Source of the DNA: Pseudoalteromonas sp. MM1
GTDB taxonomy: Bacteria > Pseudomonadota > Gammaproteobacteria > Enterobacterales > Alteromonadaceae
Length of the DNA: 64,000 bases
Direction: 5' to 3'
NCBI RefSeq assembly: GCF_030296835.1
Contig: NZ_AP027922.1
Location: 930,001 to 994,000 of the forward strand
The notes under the pieces: generated by a model
Database searches by the model: none
What the model saw: the letters and a program-made list of their open reading frames with translations, nothing else
What the model was told of the DNA's origin: nothing
Program-made: the position numbers and the translations under genes
In this document: positions 55,906-64,000 of the stretch, in pieces
Layout of the letters: every line of letters begins with the position of its first letter
How positions within the stretch are numbered: position 1 is the stretch's first letter

Positions 55906-57285
55906 TTACATATTTTTATGGTAATTTTGCTCAAGCTGATACAGCTTATGCCTAATCAAATATAAAAACACCAGCGAAGGTATTACCATTAATGCCGTTA
56001 ACACAAAAAATAATGCCCAATTCCCCATTAGCCAATCATCAATAACCACACCACTGTAGCTCGAAAGCAAGGTTCGTCCTAAATTGCCAAGCGAAGCCAG
56101 TAATGCATAATGTGTTGCACTAAATGCCCGGTCGCATAACATCGATATAAACGCCACCATAGCCACTAACGACCAAGCCTGAGTAAAGCCATCAATTACA
56201 ATAGCAAAAGCGTACAAGCCTAAATTAGGGCCAACCAGCGCAATAGCCGAAAAGGCTAAATTAGACCCCGCCATTGCCACACCACTTATAAATAACCCTT
56301 TTACAATGCCGTACTTTTGATTAAACAAGCTGCCCACAAAGGTAAAAGCAATGGTGAGTACTGCCGTGCCTACTTTTGAAAAAGTGGCTATATCGCTATT
56401 GCTAAAGCCTATTTCTTTATAAAAAACAATCGACATGCGCCCCAAAAAAGCTTCGCCTATTTTAAATAAGAAAATAAATGCTAATAAGGCAAGGGCTGTT
56501 TTAACCCCATTTTTAGCAAAAAAGGTTTTAAAGGGATCAACCACTGTAACGCCAAGCCAAGCAATCACTTTAGTAAAGGGCGTTTGTTTAATGCTGGCCA
56601 GTTTTTCAAGGTATACGCGCTCGAGCTCTGCGTGAACAGCTTCTCGGTTTGATTTAGGCTCTTTGGCAAATAACACGCCGCTCATTAGTATCAACATAAC
56701 AGCGGCTAAAAAGTAATACACTTGTGGCCAATCTAATGAGGGTATATCGGCCATGTAAAAAGGAATGGCACCCAGTAATGCATAACCTGTCCACCAACCC
56801 GATGTGGCCATAGCAGCAGCTGCAGTGGCTTTGTGAGATTCGTTTTCGCTTAACGTGTCTATTCTAAAAGCATCAATGGCTATGTCTTGAGTGGCAGACG
56901 CCACTGCGATCAGTAAACACAGGCCCGCGGCAATCGCTAAGTTTGCTTTTAAATCAAGGCCCGCTAAAAGCAAGGTGCCAATAAACATAAAGCTTTGGCA
57001 AAATAAAATCCAGCTACGGCGTTGCCCAAACCACTTATACAATAAGGGCAGTTTGGTTCTATCAATAAGTGGCGACCACATAAAGTTAATGCTGTATGCG
57101 CCAAATACAATACCAAATAAGCCAATCATACTGCGGCTTAGGCCTTCATCTTTAAGCCAAGCCGACATCACTGAGCCAATCAGTACCCATGGAAAACCAC
57201 TGCTCATACCAAATATAAAAATATTGATTAAACGTTTATCTTTAAAATACGAAAAATATTCGCTTACAGAGAGGGTTTTGCTCAT
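55906..57285 (-). CDS. ampG: AmpG family muropeptide permease
   Basis: A 459-aa MFS transporter with twelve or more helices that imports anhydromuropeptides for cell-wall recycling and beta-lactamase signalling. GMSSGFPWVLIGSVMSAWLKDEGLSRSMIGLFG at residues 25-57 is characteristic. It is the last gene of rlmG-yajG-PPIase-ampG, 46 nt after the isomerase gene; the ampG-yajG link is also seen in E. coli. Confidence 0.9.
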   Translation of the reverse strand: MSKTLSVSEYFSYFKDKRLINIFIFGMSSGFPWVLIGSVMSAWLKDEGLSRSMIGLFGIVFGAYSINFMWSPLIDRTKLPLLYKWFGQRRSWILFCQSFMFIGTLLLAGLDLKANLAIAAGLCLLIAVASATQDIAIDAFRIDTLSENESHKATAAAAMATSGWWTGYALLGAIPFYMADIPSLDWPQVYYFLAAVMLILMSGVLFAKEPKSNREAVHAELERVYLEKLASIKQTPFTKVIAWLGVTVVDPFKTFFAKNGVKTALALLAFIFLFKIGEAFLGRMSIVFYKEIGFSNSDIATFSKVGTAVLTIAFTFVGSLFNQKYGIVKGLFISGVAMAGSNLAFSAIALVGPNLGLYAFAIVIDGFTQAWSLVAMVAFISMLCDRAFSATHYALLASLGNLGRTLLSSYSGVVIDDWLMGNWALFFVLTALMVIPSLVFLYLIRHKLYQLEQNYHKNM

Positions 57286-57331
57286 AGGGCCTTCATTGGC
57301 GTTGGGTGCAACTTAGTTGCACCTCAGTGAT

Positions 57332-57949
57332 TTATAATGGTGTTTGCTCAAGTACTTTAATATTTAAAATAACAACGGGCGTTTTTGGTACAAAGTCGTA
57401 ACCAATTTTTTCATTAAAGCCGGTTTCTACGGCCATAATTTTATCTAGCGTATCGTAACCATCCATTACATTACCAAATACGGCAAAGCCCCAATCTCTA
57501 CCTGGGTTTAAATGATCGTTATCATCCATATTGAAAAAGAACTGACGAGTGCCCGAATGCGGTTCGCGGTCTTGATATGCCATAGCAATGCTGTACATAT
57601 CATTTTTTAAACCGTTGCCACTTTCGTTAAATATAGGGTCGTTTTCGTGAAGCCCGTCAAGGTCTTTATCGTATCCACCACCTTGTATTACAAAATCTCG
57701 GTCGTTTTCAACATCACGTTCAACACGGTGGAATATACTGCCTTGGTAACTTTTATCCATTACGTAAGTTAAAAAGTTATTTACCGTAATGGGGGCTTTA
57801 GAGCGGTCTAGCTCAACCACAATACTACCCAATGACGTGACTATTTCTACACGTGGAAAAATATTGTCTTTTTGTACAAAACGGCCTTCTTGCGCCGCAA
57901 AGGTGCTTACACTAAATAGGAGGCTTAAGCAGATTAAAAATTGTTTCAT
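57332..57949 (-). CDS. Exported cyclophilin-type peptidyl-prolyl isomerase
   Basis: A 205-aa protein with a signal peptide (cleavage near TFAAQ) and a cyclophilin domain: GSIVVELDRSKAPITVNNFLTYV, IFHRV, FVIQGGGYDKD, SGTRQFFFNMDDN and FAVFGNVMDGYDTLDKI. A periplasmic folding helper of the PpiA type. It is 2 nt from yajG in the same operon. Confidence 0.9.
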   Translation of the reverse strand: MKQFLICLSLLFSVSTFAAQEGRFVQKDNIFPRVEIVTSLGSIVVELDRSKAPITVNNFLTYVMDKSYQGSIFHRVERDVENDRDFVIQGGGYDKDLDGLHENDPIFNESGNGLKNDMYSIAMAYQDREPHSGTRQFFFNMDDNDHLNPGRDWGFAVFGNVMDGYDTLDKIMAVETGFNEKIGYDFVPKTPVVILNIKVLEQTPL

Positions 57950-57951
57950 TG

Positions 57952-58512
57952 TTAACCTTCTAAAAATTCAATTAATTCTGGGTCCGATACAATGCGGGTA
58001 ATAATTTGTTCCGTCAACTTATTGAGTTGACCTTCAATTTTTGCGCGATCATGGCTTAGCGGCCCTTCTAAATTAGCGCTGCCACGGTACACTTTACTAA
58101 AATTGCTGGTAGAGCGAATAACTCGTACGCCTAGCTCGATGTTTGCCTCGCTGGTGTGGCTCATTAGCTTTTCAGTCACTTGTGCTTGCAAGGCATGAAT
58201 GTCTAGTTCAAAGCGGGTTGTCGCAAGGTTAGAAATACTGGCGCCGTTACGGTTAAGCGCGCTATCTAAAACACTTTTAACTGAGGTCACAATATCACGG
58301 CTTGCAAAGGTTTTGGTTTTGTCCGACTCAACAAGCTTTAGAGTTGCGCTATCACCGCGTAAGTCAATCACGCTGGTACTCAAGCTGGCTGAAATAACAC
58401 TAATTTGGCCGTTTTTATAAACTGGGTTTAATATTACCTGATTTGGCTGATTGCTACAGGCGCTAAACACCAACATTGAGCAACAGGCTAAGATAAATTT
58501 AGTTAATTTCAT
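57952..58512 (-). CDS. yajG: YajG family lipoprotein
   Basis: A 186-aa lipoprotein. The ATG at 58512 gives MKLTKFILACCSMLVFSACSNQ with lipobox FSAC; in-frame codons upstream lie inside rlmG. The body NPVYKNGQISVISASLSTSVIDLRGD agrees with the YajG/Lipoprotein_16 family of unknown function. It starts one base after the rlmG stop and precedes the PPIase and ampG. Confidence 0.87.
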   Translation of the reverse strand: MKLTKFILACCSMLVFSACSNQPNQVILNPVYKNGQISVISASLSTSVIDLRGDSATLKLVESDKTKTFASRDIVTSVKSVLDSALNRNGASISNLATTRFELDIHALQAQVTEKLMSHTSEANIELGVRVIRSTSNFSKVYRGSANLEGPLSHDRAKIEGQLNKLTEQIITRIVSDPELIEFLEG

Positions 58513-58513
58513 T

Positions 58514-59656
58514 TTATAGCATCCCACTATTTTTAGTTGCACTGAGCACTACAAACTTTTTGTTTGAACCTAATAGCTTACAGTTACCAAACATACGATT
58601 TAATTTATCGTGATAATCTAAATGCCGATTACCAATAATTCGCAGCTCGCCACCTTCTTTTAATGTATCTTTAGCTTGTTTAAACATTTGCCACGCAATG
58701 TGGTCGGTAACGGCTTGGGCTTGGTGAAATGGAGGGTTACATAACACCATATCTACACTGTCTCTTGCAAAGCCGGTTAAGCAATCATTTTCTATAAATT
58801 GGCAATCATCAAACTTATTTGCTTGGTTAAGCTCAACATTTAAACGTGCAGATTCGACCGCCATGTACGACTCATCAACAAAGGTTACCGATGCATTTGG
58901 ACATCGTGATAGCGCCATTAAACCCACTACGCCATTACCACAACCTAAGTCAATAATGCTTTTTGCTTTAGGCGTTTGCGGCAAGTAATTAAAAAAGAAC
59001 CGTGCACCTATATCTAACGAATCGCGCGAAAAAACATTGGCATGGTTCGTTATATTAAAGTCAGTGCCTTCAAGCTGCCAAGTTACCGGGAAATTCGCCG
59101 CCTTATATCCGCCTTTTGCTGTACTTAATATTAAACGCGACTTTTTAACAGCTAAACTGGTTTTGGTTTCGCCAATAAATTGCTCAAACGCTTTTATAGT
59201 TGAGTTATGAATTTCTTTGGTTTTACCTGCGGCAATCACCGGTGTGCCAGGGGCAAGTACTTCACTCAACTCGCTTAATTGAAACTGTAAAAAGCCTACG
59301 TTACGCGGTATTTTTATGAGTACTAAATCAACCTCTTCAGGCAGCGCAGATAAGCTATCTAATTGTGTAAATTGGGCTGTTGGTAGTTTATTTTCTTTTA
59401 AATTATAGGCTGCAGCTTGGTGGCTAATATAAGAATCGTTAACTGAACAAACCGTTAATTCACTAAAATAACAGGCAAGGGCACCAAAGGCGTCGTTTAA
59501 AATGAGTAATGAGCGACAATCAGGATGATGTTCGTTAACATAATTGATAAGGTACTCATCGGCCGAATCCCACGCTTGTAAACTGCGGTTTTTTTGATCC
59601 AAAGGGAAACGTTCAAGAGTAAATGTTTTATCGCCTAGCAGGGCTTGCGTCGTCAT
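58514..59656 (-). CDS. rlmG: 23S rRNA (guanine-1835-N2) methyltransferase
   Basis: A 380-aa enzyme with two tandem methyltransferase-like halves. The catalytic C-terminal half has SAM motif SIIDLGCGNGVVGLMAL near residue 235 and VLCNPPFHQ near 310, typical of N2-guanine methyltransferases. The N-terminal half is degenerate, as in RlmG and RsmC; the lineage and length favour RlmG. It is the first gene of the four-gene minus-strand operon. Confidence 0.87.
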   Translation of the reverse strand: MTTQALLGDKTFTLERFPLDQKNRSLQAWDSADEYLINYVNEHHPDCRSLLILNDAFGALACYFSELTVCSVNDSYISHQAAAYNLKENKLPTAQFTQLDSLSALPEEVDLVLIKIPRNVGFLQFQLSELSEVLAPGTPVIAAGKTKEIHNSTIKAFEQFIGETKTSLAVKKSRLILSTAKGGYKAANFPVTWQLEGTDFNITNHANVFSRDSLDIGARFFFNYLPQTPKAKSIIDLGCGNGVVGLMALSRCPNASVTFVDESYMAVESARLNVELNQANKFDDCQFIENDCLTGFARDSVDMVLCNPPFHQAQAVTDHIAWQMFKQAKDTLKEGGELRIIGNRHLDYHDKLNRMFGNCKLLGSNKKFVVLSATKNSGML

Positions 59657-59698
59657 AATGGTTTGTTGATCAGTAATCTAATGTAGGTAAATTCTAAC

Positions 59699-60310
59699 AT
59701 GCAACGGCAAAACGCCAACCCCCAACAGTTACCAAACGGCTTTTCTTATCAAAGTAAGGCACTTAGTGCGCAAAAAAGCCTCGATTTGTTTTATTATTTG
59801 CAAAAAAACCTTAACTGGCAGCAGCCTAATGTCACCGTGTATGGCAGAACTGGACCCATACCACGTTTGCAATGTTTTATGAGCGACCTAAATATTGAAT
59901 ATGGCTACTCACACAGTAAACAAGTAGTTGAGCCGTGGGATGATGTACTTTTAGCGATGCGAAAACGTTTAGAGCGACATTTAAACAAGCCGCTTAATTC
60001 GTTATTAGTTAATTATTACCGTGATGGTAACGATACGATGGGTTGGCACAGTGATGATGAAATAGAACTCGGCTCAGAGCCTACTATTGTGTGCATATCG
60101 CTTGGCGCTGAGCGCGTACTCAAATTAAAGCAAAAAGCTACAAACAAAGTCACCGACTTAAAATTACAAAGCGGCAGTTGCTTAGTAATGAGTGGCTATA
60201 GTCAGCGCGACTACCAGCACGCAATTCCCAAACAAACAACGCTTGCGCACCCGCGAATAAGTTTAACGTACCGCTTTATTGAGCACATTAAACAAAAGCA
60301 ATTTAGTTAG
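59699..60310 (+). CDS. AlkB-like 2-oxoglutarate/Fe(II) dioxygenase
   Basis: A 203-aa enzyme of the AlkB family, likely to repair alkylated bases. The iron ligands are the HxD in GWHSDDE and the distal His in DYQHAIPK; the 2-oxoglutarate arginine is in ISLTYRF. NYYRDGNDTMGWHSD is the usual signature of ALKBH2/3-like members. It is divergent from rlmG with about 40 nt between. Confidence 0.88.
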   Translation: MQRQNANPQQLPNGFSYQSKALSAQKSLDLFYYLQKNLNWQQPNVTVYGRTGPIPRLQCFMSDLNIEYGYSHSKQVVEPWDDVLLAMRKRLERHLNKPLNSLLVNYYRDGNDTMGWHSDDEIELGSEPTIVCISLGAERVLKLKQKATNKVTDLKLQSGSCLVMSGYSQRDYQHAIPKQTTLAHPRISLTYRFIEHIKQKQFS

Positions 60311-60365
60311 TGAAATTAACTTGTTATAGTAGCTGCACAAATCAGTGATTAAATATGGTGTTTTA

Positions 60366-60677
60366 ATGTCAATGCAACAACAAATTCAAGACAAGCTTAG
60401 TAGCGCGATTGCCTGTAAGCATTTAAACGTAATTAACGAAAGCCATATGCACAGCGCCGGTACTGAGTCGCATTTTAAAGTAGTTGTGGTAAGCGAAGAA
60501 TTTGCTGGTAAACGATTACTACAGCGCCATCGCCAAATTAACGAAGTATTAAAAGATGAGCTAGCAAATCATATACATGCATTAGCTATTCATACTTACA
60601 CGCCTGATGAATTTACAGAACAAAACGGCGAAGCGCCTGACTCTCCAAATTGTATGGGCGGCTCAAAGCTAAATTAA
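60366..60677 (+). CDS. bolA: BolA family protein
   Basis: A 103-aa protein. The start at 60366 (MSMQQQIQDKLSSAI) is chosen over a farther in-frame codon. The BolA fold signature is visible: HLNVINESHMHSAGTESHFKVVVVSEEFAGKRLLQRHRQINEVL, including the metal-binding His region. BolA acts with monothiol glutaredoxins in Fe-S trafficking and as a stress regulator. In E. coli bolA adjoins yajG-ampG; here rlmG and the AlkB-like gene lie between. Confidence 0.92.
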   Translation: MSMQQQIQDKLSSAIACKHLNVINESHMHSAGTESHFKVVVVSEEFAGKRLLQRHRQINEVLKDELANHIHALAIHTYTPDEFTEQNGEAPDSPNCMGGSKLN

Positions 60678-60725
60678 CCATTAATGTAGGTTAATCAATA
60701 TAAATAGGGGGATTTGGTCAGGTTT

Positions 60726-60742
60726 AACTGATCAGATCAGTG
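60726..60742. promoter_or_regulatory. FadR-like operator upstream of fabV
   Basis: AACTGATCAGATCAGTG contains a perfect 15-base dyad (ACTGATC-A-GATCAGT) and matches the FadR consensus AACTGGTCNGACCAGTT at all but three positions. It lies about 60 nt upstream of the fabV ATG. The E. coli fabA site also carries CTGATC. Confidence 0.55.
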
Positions 60743-60802
60743 TTTTTAGTATTAGCCTTTAAACTAGCGCTAATTTTTATTGTAAAAGATATAGGATGAT
60801 CA

Positions 60803-61996
60803 ATGGTCATTAAGCCTAAAATTCGTGGATTTATTTGTACTAACGCACACCCAGTAGGCTGTGCTGCACATGTTCAAGAGCAAATTAACTATGTAAAACA
60901 ACAAGGCGAGCTAAAAGATGCGCCTAAAAATGTATTAGTAATTGGTGCTTCAACAGGCTACGGCTTGGCTTCTCGTATTACGGCGGCATTTGGCGGTGGG
61001 GCTAAAACGCTAGGTATTTTCTTTGAAAAAGAAGGTACAGAGCGTAAAACAGGTTCTGCTGGTTGGTACAATACAGCAGCATTTCAAGACGCTGCAGATG
61101 AAGCAGGGCTTTGGTCAAAAAATATTAATGGCGATGCGTTTTCTAACGAAATTAAGCAAAAAGCAATCGAGACAATTAAAGCAGATTTAGGCAAAGTAGA
61201 CTGTATTATTTACAGCTTAGCATCGCCTCGTCGTACTGATCCAAATACAGGTGAGGTGTATTCATCTACACTTAAACCTATTGGCAATGCTGTAACCACA
61301 AAAAATTTAAATACGTCAAAGCGTGAAATTGACGAAGTAACCGTAGAAGCTGCAAGCCAAGATGATATCGACAACACCATTAAAGTGATGGGTGGTGAAG
61401 ATTGGGAAATGTGGATTGATGCTTTAAAAGAAGCCGATGTACTAGCCGATAACTTTAAAACCACGGCTTATACTTATATTGGTAAAGAGTTAACGTGGCC
61501 AATCTACGGGCACGCAACAATAGGTAAAGCAAAAGAAGATTTAGACCGCGCAACGGCTGCAATTAAAGAATCGACAAAAGATTTAAATGGCCAAGCTTAT
61601 GTTTCGTCACTTAACGCTGTAGTTACGCAAGCAAGTTCTGCTATTCCTATTATGCCATTATATATCTCTGCTTTATTTAAAGTAATGAAAGCCGATGGCA
61701 CATACGAAGGCACCATTGAGCAAATTCATGCTTTATTTAGCGAAAACCTTTACGGCGAAACACCGCGTTTTGACGAAGGCGGCCACTTATTCCAAAACTA
61801 CAAAGAACTAGAAGACGATGTACAAGCGCGTGTTCAAGCAGTATGGGATAAGGTCGATACGAGCTCAATTGATGAGCTAACCGATTATGCAGGCTACCAT
61901 AACGAATTTTTACGTTTATTTGGTTTTGGCATTGACGCTGTTGACTATGAGCAAGATGTAGATGCAGTGAAGCCAATTGCAAACATGATTGACTAA
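60803..61996 (+). CDS. fabV: Enoyl-[acyl-carrier-protein] reductase FabV
   Basis: A 397-aa trans-2-enoyl reductase of the FabV/TER type that completes each fatty-acid elongation cycle; family members resist triclosan. The start MVIKPKIRGFICTNAHPVGC, the NADH-binding LVIGASTGYGLASRI near residue 48 and the long-spaced Tyr-Lys pair in TAYTYIGKELTWPIYGHATIGKAK match the family. The FadR-like site upstream suggests acyl-CoA-responsive control. Confidence 0.95.
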   Translation: MVIKPKIRGFICTNAHPVGCAAHVQEQINYVKQQGELKDAPKNVLVIGASTGYGLASRITAAFGGGAKTLGIFFEKEGTERKTGSAGWYNTAAFQDAADEAGLWSKNINGDAFSNEIKQKAIETIKADLGKVDCIIYSLASPRRTDPNTGEVYSSTLKPIGNAVTTKNLNTSKREIDEVTVEAASQDDIDNTIKVMGGEDWEMWIDALKEADVLADNFKTTAYTYIGKELTWPIYGHATIGKAKEDLDRATAAIKESTKDLNGQAYVSSLNAVVTQASSAIPIMPLYISALFKVMKADGTYEGTIEQIHALFSENLYGETPRFDEGGHLFQNYKELEDDVQARVQAVWDKVDTSSIDELTDYAGYHNEFLRLFGFGIDAVDYEQDVDAVKPIANMID

Positions 61997-63694
<1,698 letters not shown>

Positions 63695-63697
63695 GAG

Positions 63698-64000
63698 ATG
63701 GGTTTAAAGAAATTTTTAGAAGACATTGAGCCGCATTTTGAACCAGGTGGTAAACACGAAAAATGGTACGCCCTGTATGAAGCAGCCGCGACTATTTTTT
63801 ACACGCCAGGTTATGTAAATAAAGGCGCAACTCACGTTCGCGATAATATCGACCTAAAACGCATGATGATTTTAGTGTGGATGGCGACGTTCCCAGCTAT
63901 GTTTTTTGGTATGTTCAACATCGGTCATCAGGCCGCAGGTGCTTTAGCGCAAGGTTTTGAACTAGCAAACTCTTGGCAGGTTGGCTTGTTCCAGTTATTT
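63698..64000 (+). CDS. nqrB: Na+-translocating NADH:quinone reductase subunit B (partial)
   Basis: The first 101 codons only; the window ends inside the gene. [38 protein letters not shown] is the typical NqrB N-terminus, then the first membrane helix ([21 protein letters not shown]). NqrB carries a covalent FMN and sodium-path residues further on, which cannot be checked here. A GGAAGG ribosome site lies within the end of nqrA. Confidence 0.95.
   Translation, partial: MGLKKFLEDIEPHFEPGGKHEKWYALYEAAATIFYTPGYVNKGATHVRDNIDLKRMMILVWMATFPAMFFGMFNIGHQAAGALAQGFELANSWQVGLFQLF

Overview
The window is a chromosomal stretch of a marine gammaproteobacterium of the order Alteromonadales, most likely Pseudoalteromonas. 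Supporting signs are an argCBFG-argH(A) operon whose last gene carries a fused acetyltransferase, FabV enoyl reductase, an NQR sodium pump at the right edge, a type-B PutA with a divergent Lrp-type regulator, and moderate-to-low GC. The content is mostly core. I see no tRNA, rRNA, CRISPR, prophage or transposase gene.

Layout. 1-6 kb: arginine biosynthesis, all on the plus strand. 6.2-9.7 kb: an unrecognised accessory cluster of one 64-residue peptide gene followed by six tandem, divergent copies of a small five-helix membrane protein; this is the strongest candidate for something undescribed. 9.7-14.5 kb: coaD, a TetR regulator, thiI, a panE-like reductase, a VanZ-like protein and yajQ. 14.6-18.2 kb: a periplasmic binding-like protein, a cobalamin riboswitch with btuB, and msrA. 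18.2-23.7 kb: a two-gene RND efflux system and two conserved unknowns. 23.7-26.6 kb: two different MITE-like inverted-repeat elements flanking a pair of DUF1566 proteins. 26.7-30 kb: a GspA/GspB-like pair and an HD-GYP protein.

30-34.6 kb: putA and its divergent Lrp-family regulator, with a near-consensus Lrp-type site between them. 34.7-37 kb: the ygiM/ygiF pair. 37.2-43.3 kb: a PhnD-like binding protein overlapping a hybrid histidine kinase, an S10 peptidase, and a REC-REC-GGDEF protein with a structured leader. 43.5-45.1 kb: glnK-amtB behind a sigma-54-like promoter. 45.3-55 kb: PBP1b, a chemoreceptor, hemL, pyrB, hemJ, a ClC transporter and erpA. 55-62 kb: a small XRE regulator, the rlmG-yajG-PPIase-ampG operon, an AlkB-like gene, bolA and fabV (with a FadR-like palindrome). 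62.3-64 kb: nqrA and the start of nqrB.

Notable sequence signals: an A9 run exactly at the ArgH/acetyltransferase junction, where slippage in either direction would release a protein of normal ArgH length; a TA-flanked MITE that rebuilds the stop codon of the gene it abuts; mutually exclusive hairpins upstream of the diguanylate cyclase gene; and candidate operators for FadR and an Lrp-type regulator. Functions are read from motifs and family knowledge; no database search was run.
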